Shown here: positions 19,546 through 27,794 of the stretch, piece by piece
How the letters are laid out: every line of letters starts with the position of its first letter
Position numbering within the stretch: position 1 is the stretch's first letter
DNA from: Chloroflexota bacterium
GTDB taxonomy: Bacteria; Chloroflexota; Anaerolineae; VGOG01
DNA length: 64,000 bases
Direction: 5' to 3'
Assembly (NCBI GenBank): GCA_030611885.1
Contig: JAUWOY010000011.1
Location: 1-64,000 of the forward strand
Made by a program: the position numbers and the translations under genes
Notes under the pieces: generated by a model
Database searches by the model: none
What the model was told of the DNA's origin: nothing
The model's input: only the letters and a program-made list of their open reading frames with translations

Positions 19546-20541
19546 ATGTTTGAAACGATTCTCGTGACCGGTGGCGCTGGCTACGTAGGTGCTGTGCTGG
19601 TACCGCAGATGTTGGAGCGTGGGTATAGAGTCAAGGTCCTGGACCTGTATATCTATGGCGAGGATGTGCTAGACGCTGTCAAGGATCATCCCAACCTGGA
19701 GCAAATCAAGGGAGACATCCGAGATCAGGCCTTGCTACGGCAGGTGTTGCTGGGTTGCGATGTAGTGATCCACCTGGCCTGCATTTCCAACGACCCCAGC
19801 TTTGAACTCGATCCCAGTCTGGGCAAGTCCATCAACTACGACGCTTTCACCCCGCTGGTGGAGATCAGCAAGACCAGCGGCGTGCGCCGGTTCATCTACG
19901 CTTCCTCGTCCAGTGTCTATGGCGTCAAGGATGTGGAGAACGTGGACGAAACCATGCCGCTGGAACCACTGACCGACTACTCGAAGTACAAAGCGCTGTG
20001 CGAGGAGATTCTGCTGCGCTACCAGTCGCCGGGTTTCACTACGGTCATCGTCCGCCCAGCCACGGTCTGTGGCTACTCGCCCCGACAGCGGCTGGATGTG
20101 ATCGTCAACATTCTGACCAATCACGCGGTCAATACCGGCCAGATCAAAGTGTTCGGCGGTGAGCAGAAGCGTCCCAATATTCACATCCAGGACATGGTTG
20201 GCGTCTACTTGCTCCTGCTTGAACCGCCGGACGCAAAGATTGCCGGCAGGATCTTTAATGCCGGTTATGAGAATCACACGGTACGCGAACTGGCCGGGAT
20301 GGTGCGCGATGTGGTCGGCCCGGAAAAGGTAAAACTGACCACTGTGCCGACGGATGACCAGCGGTCTTATCATATTTCGTCAGCAAAGATCGCCCGGGAA
20401 CTCGACTTCTGTCCCCGGCATATCATTGAAGAGGCGGTGCGCGATTTGGTGCAGGCCTTTGCCGACGGCCGTTTGCCCAACTCTATGACAGATTCACGCT
20501 ACTTTAACATCAAGCGCATGCAGGAGATTAACTTAAAATGA
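19546..20541 (+). CDS. NAD-dependent nucleotide-sugar epimerase/dehydratase (extended SDR)
   Basis: A 331-aa extended short-chain dehydrogenase. Nucleotide motif TGGAGYVGAVL near the N-terminus; catalytic S-x-YxxxK as SSSSVYG and DYSKYKAL; RPATVCGYSPRQRL in the substrate lobe. It modifies a nucleotide-sugar by epimerisation, reduction or dehydration. Neighbouring heptose-type genes suggest the substrate may be an activated heptose or hexose. SD GAGGTGG; four-base overlap with the following aminotransferase. Confidence 0.87.
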   Translation: MFETILVTGGAGYVGAVLVPQMLERGYRVKVLDLYIYGEDVLDAVKDHPNLEQIKGDIRDQALLRQVLLGCDVVIHLACISNDPSFELDPSLGKSINYDAFTPLVEISKTSGVRRFIYASSSSVYGVKDVENVDETMPLEPLTDYSKYKALCEEILLRYQSPGFTTVIVRPATVCGYSPRQRLDVIVNILTNHAVNTGQIKVFGGEQKRPNIHIQDMVGVYLLLLEPPDAKIAGRIFNAGYENHTVRELAGMVRDVVGPEKVKLTTVPTDDQRSYHISSAKIARELDFCPRHIIEEAVRDLVQAFADGRLPNSMTDSRYFNIKRMQEINLK

Positions 20542-21653
20542 GCAGGGTACAGGTTCCCTACATAAACTTGCCATTACAACACCGACCGCTCAAGCCGCAA
20601 CTTTTGGCGGCGGTGGAGCGAGTTCTCGACCATGGCCAATTCATTCTAGGCCCCGAGGTCTCTGCTTTCGAAGAGCGCTTTGCAGCCTACTGTGAAACCC
20701 AATACGCAATCGGTGTGGACAACGGCACCAGCGCATTGTTTCTGGTCCTGCGGGCGCTGGGCATTGGGCCTGGGGATGAGGTGATCACACCACCTAACTC
20801 CTTCCTGGCTTCGGCCTCCTGCATTGCCCTCGTCGGCGCGCGGCCCGTTTTTGTGGACGTGCGCGATGACTTTAACATTGACCCTGGTTTATTAGAAGAC
20901 GCCATTACACCCCGCACCAGGGCCATCATCCCGGTGCATCTGACCGGACGCCCGGCCGATATGCATCCCATCCTGGAGATTGCGCAGCGGCACGGCATCC
21001 ACGTTGTGGAAGATTGCGCCCAGGCGGTGGGTGCTCGTTACCACGACCAGCGGGTGGGCAGTTTTGGCGTCGCTGGTTGCTTCAGCCTGCATCCGTTGAA
21101 AACCCTCAACGCAGTTGGGGACGGGGGCGTGATCACCACCAACGACTCTGCCCTTTACGAGATGTTGCGCAAGGCACGTAATCACGGCCTGCGTAATCGC
21201 GACGAGTGCGAGTTCTGGAGCCACAATTGCCGGCTGGATACTATCCAGGCAGCCATGTTGTTGGTCAAGATGGACTACCTGGATCAATGGGCCGAAGCGC
21301 GCCGGGCCATTGCCGCTTTTTATCGGAAATTCCTGCGGGATGTAGTCGCGCAAGTGCCGGAGGACAAATCTCACGAGTATGCCGTCTACCACACATTCAT
21401 CATCCAGGCCGAGCGACGGGATGAACTTCAGGACTACCTGCTTGAAGAAGGAGTAGAGACCAAAGTGCATTACCCAATTCCCATCCACTTGCAAGACGCG
21501 GCCCGGTCGCTGGGCTATGGGCCGGGCAGCTTCCCTGTCGCTGAGCGTCAGACGCAGCGTATCTTGAGCTTGCCTGTGTATCCAGAGTTGATGGATGCTC
21601 AACGAGACTGGGTTGTCTATACTATCAAGCGATTCCACAAGCCAATCCGGTGA
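20538..21653 (+). CDS. DegT/DnrJ/EryC1 aminotransferase
   Basis: A 371-aa PLP aminotransferase with [55 protein letters not shown] and the PLP lysine in SLHPLKTLNAVGDGG. Clearly a paralogue of the enzyme at 11780. Placed between two SDR enzymes, it likely aminates a keto-sugar made by one of them. ATGA start overlaps the preceding stop. Confidence 0.9.
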   Translation: MSRVQVPYINLPLQHRPLKPQLLAAVERVLDHGQFILGPEVSAFEERFAAYCETQYAIGVDNGTSALFLVLRALGIGPGDEVITPPNSFLASASCIALVGARPVFVDVRDDFNIDPGLLEDAITPRTRAIIPVHLTGRPADMHPILEIAQRHGIHVVEDCAQAVGARYHDQRVGSFGVAGCFSLHPLKTLNAVGDGGVITTNDSALYEMLRKARNHGLRNRDECEFWSHNCRLDTIQAAMLLVKMDYLDQWAEARRAIAAFYRKFLRDVVAQVPEDKSHEYAVYHTFIIQAERRDELQDYLLEEGVETKVHYPIPIHLQDAARSLGYGPGSFPVAERQTQRILSLPVYPELMDAQRDWVVYTIKRFHKPIR

Positions 21654-21668
21654 AGGAGCGGGAGCGAT

Positions 21669-22679
21669 ATGACCGTCGGCGTGAAGGAATTCAAGAGATG
21701 TCTGGTGACAGGCGGTGCCGGTTTTATCGGCAGTCATCTGGTAGATCGGTTGCTCAGCGACGGTCACGCGGTGATTGTCCTCGACAACTTTTCCACCGGC
21801 CGGCTGCAAAACCTGGCCCGCCAACAAGAGGTGGCCCAATTGCAGATTGTGCAGGTGGACGTGGCTGACCATGCGGCCATTCCCTCGTACTTTGAAGATG
21901 TGGACTGGGTCTTTCATCTGGCAGCCCTGGCAGACATTGTGCCCTCCATCCAACGCCCGTTGAACTATCACCACGCCAACGTGGACGGCACGGTCAGCGT
22001 GTTGGAAGCAGCCCGGCAGGCCGGCGTCAAGCGCTTCGTCTATGTGGCCTCCTCCTCCTATTATGGCATTCCAGACGTCTATCCCACGCCCGAAACAGCG
22101 CCGATTCGCCCCCAATATCCCTACGCCTTGACCAAGTACCTGGGCGAACTGGCGACGTTACACTGGGGCCAGGTTTATGGATTGCCGGTGGTTTCCTTGC
22201 GCCTCTTTAATGTCTATGGCCCCCGTTCCCGCACCTCCGGCGCCTACGGCGCAGTTTTCGGGGTCTTTTTGGCGCAGAAACTGGCCGGGCAACCCTTTAC
22301 CGTGGTCGGAGACGGCACCCAAACCCGTGACTTTACTTTTGTCACCGACGTGGTGAATGCCTGTGTGATGGCAGCCGAATCGGACCTGGTGGGCGAGGTG
22401 ATGAACGTGGGCAGTGGCAACACATATAGTGTGAATCGCCTGGTCGAACTATTGGGCGGCGATGTCACCTACATTCCCAAGCGGCCTGGCGAACCCGATT
22501 GCACCTTTGCCGACACCACCAGGATCAAACGCTTGTTGGGTTGGGAGCCTCAGGTGTCGTTCGAAGAGGGCGTGCAGATCATGTTAGACAACATTGACTA
22601 CTGGCGCGAAGCGCCGGTGTGGACGCCGGACACAATCGCCGAGGCGACCCAAGACTGGTTTGCGTATTTAGGGCAGTGA
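21669..22679 (+). CDS. NAD-dependent sugar epimerase (UDP-glucose 4-epimerase-like SDR)
   Basis: A 336-aa extended SDR with TGGAGFIGSHLVDRLL, DNFSTGRLQNL, HLAALADIVPSI and the catalytic YxxxK in YPYALTKYLGE, preceded by SSSYYGIPD. The lower-lobe RLFNVYGPRSRTSG pattern is that of 4-epimerases and 4,6-dehydratases. It is 62 percent-style distinct from the SDR at 19546, sharing only the family motifs by eye. A GAGCGGGAGC SD-like stretch is upstream. Exact sugar unknown. Confidence 0.87.
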   Translation: MTVGVKEFKRCLVTGGAGFIGSHLVDRLLSDGHAVIVLDNFSTGRLQNLARQQEVAQLQIVQVDVADHAAIPSYFEDVDWVFHLAALADIVPSIQRPLNYHHANVDGTVSVLEAARQAGVKRFVYVASSSYYGIPDVYPTPETAPIRPQYPYALTKYLGELATLHWGQVYGLPVVSLRLFNVYGPRSRTSGAYGAVFGVFLAQKLAGQPFTVVGDGTQTRDFTFVTDVVNACVMAAESDLVGEVMNVGSGNTYSVNRLVELLGGDVTYIPKRPGEPDCTFADTTRIKRLLGWEPQVSFEEGVQIMLDNIDYWREAPVWTPDTIAEATQDWFAYLGQ

Positions 22680-22711
22680 ATGTCTGAGCCCGACCAAGAG
22701 ATTACGAGAAA

Positions 22712-24223
22712 ATGACCAACAGTAACACCAAGATCAAAACCATCGAAGAGCTGGCCGGCATTGTGGCCCGGTTGAAGCGAGATGGCAAAACAGTGGTACA
22801 TAGCCACGGGGACTTTGACCTGTTGCATCCGGGGCATATCCGGCACTTTCAGGCTGCGCGCGCCCTGGGAGATGTACTGATCGTCACCCTGACGCAGGAC
22901 CAGGATATCCACAGAGGCCCCGATCGGCCAGTTTTTGGGCAGCAACTACGCGCCGAATCGCTTGCCGCTTTGGCCTCCGTGGACTATGTGGCGATCAATC
23001 CCTGGCCAACCGCTGCCCAGGCCATTCGCAGGCTAAAGCCCCATATCTATGTCAATGGAGCAGAGTCAGCAGACGAGTTGACAGGAGAGGAAAGGGAAGC
23101 CGTTGAAGCGGTGGGGGGACGCATTGAGTTCACCCACGACGTCACCTTTAGTTCAACGCACTTGATCAACCAGTATCTGGACGTCTTTCCCGAGCAGACA
23201 CGTTCTTTCTTGGAAGCATTTCGCGCCCGTCACTCGGCTGACGAACTCACCGCGCGCCTGCAAAGTCTAGCCAATCTGCGGGTGCTGGTCATTGGTGACG
23301 CGATCATTGATGAGTATCACTACGCTCACGCAATGGGCAAGTCGTCCAAGTCGGCTACAATCGTGGCACGCTTTTTGGGAGGAGAGACTTATGCTGGGGG
23401 TGCGCTGGCGGTCTGTAACCACGTAGCGGGTTTTTGCCAGGAGGTTGACCTGGTCACCTGCCTGGGCACGGAAGGTTCGTATGAAGACTTTATCCGTAGC
23501 GCGCTGAAACCGAACGTCAGCCCCTGCTTCTTTCTCTGGCCCGGTGCGCCGACGGTGGTAAAGCGTCGCTTTGTTGATCCGTTTATGCTAAACAAGATGT
23601 TTGAAATCTGTTTCCTCAGTGACCAGGAATTGCCCGGCGAGGTGCGTCAGGAGGTCGCTGACTATCTGGAGCAAACTCTGGATGCCTACGACCTGGTGAT
23701 TGTGGCGGACTTTGGACATGGCTTGTTGGGTGTGGACCTGGCGCGGTTCATTAGTGAACACGCCCCCTTCCTGGCGCTGAGCGTCCAGGCTAACAGCGCC
23801 AATCTGGGCTTTAACGTGGTCACCAAGTTCCCGCACGCCGATTATATATGCATTGACGAGCAAGAAGTGCGCCTGGCGTTGCACGATCGCATTACGCCGG
23901 TGGAGGGGTTGTTGCACACCGTGGCCGGGCAGATGCAATGCCGGTTGGTCGCTGTGACATTGGGTTCACGCGGATCATTGACGTATTCCTCGAACGCTGA
24001 TACAGTCTCTATTCCAGCATTGTCGCGAAAAGTAGTGGATACGGTCGGCGCAGGTGATGCATACATGGCGGTTTCGTCGCTGTGTGCAGTTGCGGACGCA
24101 CCAGCGGAAATAGTTGGGTTTGTCGGGAATGTGGCTGGCGCTCTGGCGGCCTGTATCGTTGGGAATAAGGAATCTATTGATTTGGAATCGGTGCGTGATT
24201 TCATAGTAACTTTGCTGAAATAG
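22712..24223 (+). CDS. HldE/RfaE-like bifunctional protein with reversed domain order
   Basis: A 503-aa fusion. Residues about 25-165 form a cytidylyltransferase-like domain (GDFDLLHPGHIRHFQAAR, the HxGH motif). Residues about 190-500 form a PfkB/ribokinase domain (RVLVIGDAIIDEYHY, GGETYAGGALAVCNH, C-terminal KVVDTVGAGDAYMAVSSL with the catalytic Asp). E. coli HldE has kinase first and nucleotidyltransferase second, so the order is swapped. It should phosphorylate and nucleotidylate a heptose 7-phosphate; adjacent GmhB-, HddC- and GmhA-like genes support that. Whether both domains are active on heptose is inference. Confidence 0.85.
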   Translation: MTNSNTKIKTIEELAGIVARLKRDGKTVVHSHGDFDLLHPGHIRHFQAARALGDVLIVTLTQDQDIHRGPDRPVFGQQLRAESLAALASVDYVAINPWPTAAQAIRRLKPHIYVNGAESADELTGEEREAVEAVGGRIEFTHDVTFSSTHLINQYLDVFPEQTRSFLEAFRARHSADELTARLQSLANLRVLVIGDAIIDEYHYAHAMGKSSKSATIVARFLGGETYAGGALAVCNHVAGFCQEVDLVTCLGTEGSYEDFIRSALKPNVSPCFFLWPGAPTVVKRRFVDPFMLNKMFEICFLSDQELPGEVRQEVADYLEQTLDAYDLVIVADFGHGLLGVDLARFISEHAPFLALSVQANSANLGFNVVTKFPHADYICIDEQEVRLALHDRITPVEGLLHTVAGQMQCRLVAVTLGSRGSLTYSSNADTVSIPALSRKVVDTVGAGDAYMAVSSLCAVADAPAEIVGFVGNVAGALAACIVGNKESIDLESVRDFIVTLLK

Positions 24224-24271
24224 TGGGGCCAGCTTCCCCCCCTGATTTCGGGGGGGACTGAGGGGGGCAAA

Positions 24272-24898
24272 GTGGACAGGCGAGTGGCAGTTTTCCTGGA
24301 TCGTGACGGGGTGATTATTCGCGATGTTCACCTGCTAACCCGGTCGTCGGAAATCCAGCTCTATCCGTATTCGGCTGCCGCGATTCGCGCTTTGAAAGAC
24401 GCGGGCTTCCTGGTTATCGTCGTGAGCAATCAGACGGTTGTCGCACGCGGGCTGGCGACAGAGGCGGACGTCGAGCGCATGAACGCCGAGATCCAGCGTC
24501 TCCTCCAGCAGGCAACCGGGGCCAGTATTGATGCCTTTTATTCTTGCCCCCATCATCCCCATGCGACGATGCCGGCATACCGCGTGATCTGTGAATGTCG
24601 CAAGCCACGACCGGGCCTGTTGCTACGAGCCGCCCAGGAGCATCACGTTGATCTAGCCGCCAGCTACATGGTGGGTGACCGTATAACCGACATCATTGCG
24701 GGCAAGCGCGCGGGATGTACATCCGTCCTGGTGCAGACCGGCGCGCATACGCACAAGCCGATTGAAACGGATGAAGATTTGTCGCGATTTGACGGGCAAC
24801 CTGATTTTATCTGTGCTGATCTGGGCGAGGCGGTGGACTATATAAAAGCGGTCAACGGTCAGCGGTCAGCCATCAGCCTGGAGCAGGCCGAACGATGA
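24272..24898 (+). CDS. gmhB: GmhB-like D-glycero-D-manno-heptose bisphosphate phosphatase (HAD-IIIA)
   Basis: A 208-aa HAD phosphatase. Motif I is VFLDRDGVIIRD; the zinc loop is CPHHP...CECRKPRPG; motif IV MVGDRITDIIAGKRAG. This architecture is that of GmhB, which removes the 7-phosphate of heptose 1,7-bisphosphate. GTG start at 24272 follows a G-rich stretch (AGGGGGGC) that can serve as SD. ATGA overlap with the next gene. The last 15 residues look unconserved. Confidence 0.85.
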   Translation: MDRRVAVFLDRDGVIIRDVHLLTRSSEIQLYPYSAAAIRALKDAGFLVIVVSNQTVVARGLATEADVERMNAEIQRLLQQATGASIDAFYSCPHHPHATMPAYRVICECRKPRPGLLLRAAQEHHVDLAASYMVGDRITDIIAGKRAGCTSVLVQTGAHTHKPIETDEDLSRFDGQPDFICADLGEAVDYIKAVNGQRSAISLEQAER

Positions 24899-25635
24899 GA
24901 GCTATGGTGTTATGTGCTGGTTATGGCATCCGCCTGGGTGATTTGACCCGCAGACTCCCCAAGCCGATGCTGCCGTTGCACGATAAGCCGCTGTTGGCCT
25001 ACACGTTGCGTTATCTGGCCCAGAACGGCTTTACTGAAATTGCGATCAACCTGCACTATATGCCGGACATGATCCCAGCTTACTTTGGGAGTGGCGAGGA
25101 GTTTGGGATCAAGATTGTGTATTCCTACGAGGAGCAACTCTTGGGCACAGCCGGCGGTCCGAAACAAGTTGAGGATTTTCTAGCAACGGAGGGGGATTTC
25201 CTGGTCTTGTACGGAGACTTGCTCATTGACCAGCACCTGGCGCCCATGGTGGCTCTGCATCGTGAGAGAAGCGGAATCGCGACGTTGATGGTCCACCAGC
25301 GTCACGCTTCAAACAGCCTGGTATGTATGGACCAAACACATCGGATTACCGGCTTCCTGGAGCGGCCTACCGAAGATCAGCGACGGGCCAACCCATTCCC
25401 GTGGGTCAATTCAGGGGTGTATTTGCTTAATGCAAAGATATTCGAGTATATTCCGCCTGATGTGCCGTATGACTTTCCGCGTGATGTGTTTGCCAAACTG
25501 GTTCGACATCCGGATAAGCACCTCTATGGTTTCCCTTTAACAGCGTACCGTTGCGCCATCGACTCGCCAAAGCGGTACAAAGAAGCCCAGGCAGCTATTA
25601 CAGAAGGGCGGTATCAAGGTCCGTTCAGCTCCTAA
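24895..25635 (+). CDS. Sugar-1-phosphate nucleotidyltransferase (HddC-like)
   Basis: A 246-aa NTP-transferase. The start MRAMVLCAGYGIRLGDLTRRLPKPMLPL is the nucleotide and magnesium motif, with VLYGDLLID and FPWVNSGVYLLNAKIFEYIP further on. In GDP-heptose pathways the HddC enzyme of this family activates heptose 1-phosphate. Its position between GmhB- and GmhA-like genes makes that the best guess; a mannose- or glucose-1-phosphate enzyme cannot be excluded. Coexistence with the cytidylyltransferase-like domain of the upstream fusion is unexplained. Confidence 0.85.
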   Translation: MRAMVLCAGYGIRLGDLTRRLPKPMLPLHDKPLLAYTLRYLAQNGFTEIAINLHYMPDMIPAYFGSGEEFGIKIVYSYEEQLLGTAGGPKQVEDFLATEGDFLVLYGDLLIDQHLAPMVALHRERSGIATLMVHQRHASNSLVCMDQTHRITGFLERPTEDQRRANPFPWVNSGVYLLNAKIFEYIPPDVPYDFPRDVFAKLVRHPDKHLYGFPLTAYRCAIDSPKRYKEAQAAITEGRYQGPFSS

Positions 25636-25654
25636 ACGGCGGAGAGTTACCAGG

Positions 25655-26230
25655 ATGTCTCTTGTTCAAGAGTATTTTATGGCATTGACACAAGCCTTGG
25701 AGAGTACAGTCGTCACTGATGCAAAAGGGGCACAGTGTGATCTGGAGAACGGAATTGAACAGGCAATCACTTTGTTCCTGCGACAGACACGCCTGGGGGG
25801 AAAACTGATGTTCATCGGCAATGGGGCTAGCGCCAGCATCTCCAGCCACCAAGCCGTTGACTACTGGAAACGTGGGGGGCTGCGCGCTATGGCGTTCAAC
25901 GATCCAACGTTATTGACATGCATCAGTAATGATTTTGGGTACCCTCACGTGTTCGAAAAGCCTATTGAGATGTTTGCCAACCCCAATGATGTGTTGGTCG
26001 CCATCAGCAACTCCGGCAATTCGCCCAATATCCTCAATGCGGTGCAGGCGGCGCGTAGCATTGGATGTGCGGTGGTCACGCTATCGGGATTAAGACCAGA
26101 CAACCAGTTGCGGGCGTCGGGAGACCTGAACTTCTATGTGCCCGCGCCCGAGTACGGACACGTGGAAATTGCACACCTGGCCATTTTGCATTGCATCATT
26201 GATACGATTATCGAGGGAGGTTCAGTATGA
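25655..26230 (+). CDS. gmhA: SIS-domain phosphoheptose isomerase (GmhA-like)
   Basis: A 191-aa single SIS domain protein. Landmarks are FIGNGASASISSHQAVDY, SNDFGYPHVFEKPIEMF, VAISNSGNSPNILNAV and the C-terminal GHVEIAHLAILHCIIDTI, all matching sedoheptulose 7-phosphate isomerases. It would make the first committed heptose intermediate. SD-like GGCGGAGAG before ATG 25655. ATGA overlap with the following glycosyltransferase. Confidence 0.88.
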   Translation: MSLVQEYFMALTQALESTVVTDAKGAQCDLENGIEQAITLFLRQTRLGGKLMFIGNGASASISSHQAVDYWKRGGLRAMAFNDPTLLTCISNDFGYPHVFEKPIEMFANPNDVLVAISNSGNSPNILNAVQAARSIGCAVVTLSGLRPDNQLRASGDLNFYVPAPEYGHVEIAHLAILHCIIDTIIEGGSV

Positions 26231-27432
26231 ATATTCTCTTTACCAGGCGACGGGCACACGTACGCGTGTTGCGGCTGGCGGCCGGGCTCCGGCGCACGGG
26301 GCGACACAAGTTGTTCCTGTTGTATGGAACGAATGTCGGCCGCTTGATGCATATGTACCGTTGGCTGATGGGCTTGTTGCGCGGCCAGTGGTACCGCCCC
26401 GCCGGACTGTTGAAGTCAGATGTGTATCGTGGTTTGTTTGACGGGATAGATACTTATGCTTCTGCCGGTGAATTGGCTCGCAAGCTTCAGCGGTATTGTG
26501 ATGTAGACATTGTCCACGCGCTGGCGGAACCGAATGTAGACGTCGAGGTGGCAATACGATCGGCGAACAGTCGTGTTGTGTTCGACCCAGTCGATATTAC
26601 CAGTATGCGTTTTGGCGACAATAAGCAAGTGAATCAGGCTGAATTAGAGGCGGAGAGATTCTGTTTTGAACACACCCATGGAATCGTGCATAAGGGCCCG
26701 GAAATCCAGTACGCCCGGGAACGTTATGCAATTCAGTGTCCCACGTTGCATTTTAGTAATTATTGCATGGATGATTGGATTGTGAAGGACCCTTTACCCA
26801 AGCGCTCACAACGAGACACAGAATGGCACTTCGTGATAGCTGGGGGCATTTCCCCACTTTTCATATCGCCGCGGGGGTACGAGTACAATCAGTATGGTGA
26901 GTTGGCAAAGCGCCTGGCGCAACAACGAATCCACCTTCATCTTTACCCTCCGCCAACACAGGGGAATCCACTGGCCACGTACGCCCTACTTGCTGCGCGC
27001 AATCCGTACCTGCACTTGCACAACGGTCTGCCCGCCAGTGAAATTGGCCAGGAGATCAGCCAATATGATTTTGGAATCTGGATTCACCCCAAGAATCCGT
27101 TGGTAACAGATGATAGCTATAGGCTGGCAATCGGCAACAAGTTCTTTACGTACCTGGAAAGCGGATTGCCGATTATCATCAACCATGACCTGGTGTACGG
27201 TAGTGAACTGGTTCGGGAACATCGGGTTGGGATTGTGTTTAACTACGATCGTGAGGTAGACCAGTTAAAGAATATCATTGCGGCCTGTGACTATCAAGCG
27301 CTATGTACCAATGTCAGGGCCGCCAGAGAACAACTTGCGCTGAGCCAGCAGATTGCGCGTCTGGAGGAGTTCTATCGTCTTGTGTTGCACCAGGTTGGGC
27401 CAAGGTCTCCGACAGGTTCCTCCATCAGTTGA
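26227..27432 (+). CDS. Glycosyltransferase-like protein (GT-B type)
   Basis: A 401-aa protein translationally coupled to gmhA. N-terminal Rossmann-like start (NILFTRRRAHVRVLRLAAGL), DIVHALAEPNVDVEV in the first half, and a second-lobe pattern HLHNGLPASEIGQEISQYDFGIWIHP ... KFFTYLESGLPIIIN, as in GT4-like and capsular glycosyltransferases. Donor sugar unknown; the genetic linkage suggests it uses the activated heptose. Confidence 0.75.
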   Translation: MNILFTRRRAHVRVLRLAAGLRRTGRHKLFLLYGTNVGRLMHMYRWLMGLLRGQWYRPAGLLKSDVYRGLFDGIDTYASAGELARKLQRYCDVDIVHALAEPNVDVEVAIRSANSRVVFDPVDITSMRFGDNKQVNQAELEAERFCFEHTHGIVHKGPEIQYARERYAIQCPTLHFSNYCMDDWIVKDPLPKRSQRDTEWHFVIAGGISPLFISPRGYEYNQYGELAKRLAQQRIHLHLYPPPTQGNPLATYALLAARNPYLHLHNGLPASEIGQEISQYDFGIWIHPKNPLVTDDSYRLAIGNKFFTYLESGLPIIINHDLVYGSELVREHRVGIVFNYDREVDQLKNIIAACDYQALCTNVRAAREQLALSQQIARLEEFYRLVLHQVGPRSPTGSSIS

Positions 27433-27794
27433 TTCTGTCGAAAAGTGTGTTGCGGATACGGTGCGCTTGCCTTTGCCAGAAAACAATGCCCTTGTTGACC
27501 AACCCGATCCGGCGCTAGCAGTCGGACGATCAGGTGCAAGTTCATTGGCCATATCTGCCTCGCCTAGCCGGCATCCGGGTTGACTATAAAGCGTTGCTGG
27601 CTATCCCTGCTGCGCGGACTCGTAGTCTCGAGCATCTACCTTCTGAGAATGATCATGCCAACTCTTCCCGGTATGACGCTGGCTATGGCTATCTTTGTCT
27701 GGATCGGCACTAAGGTCTGGCATCCTGAACAGTACTTAGTCCACCGGCAGCGCAGGGTCGTCTCTCTCAAATGCGCTCGAGGGGTAATGCGGAT
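27433..27794 (+). other. 362-base gap, no supported gene
   Basis: This stretch between a glycosyltransferase and a very large membrane protein contains only short ORFs. One (TTG 27580) includes a hydrophobic run (LLRMIMPTLPGMTLAMAIFVW) but has no SD and overlaps the next gene out of frame. It may be a decayed membrane-protein gene. No promoter or terminator is evident. Confidence 0.4.
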
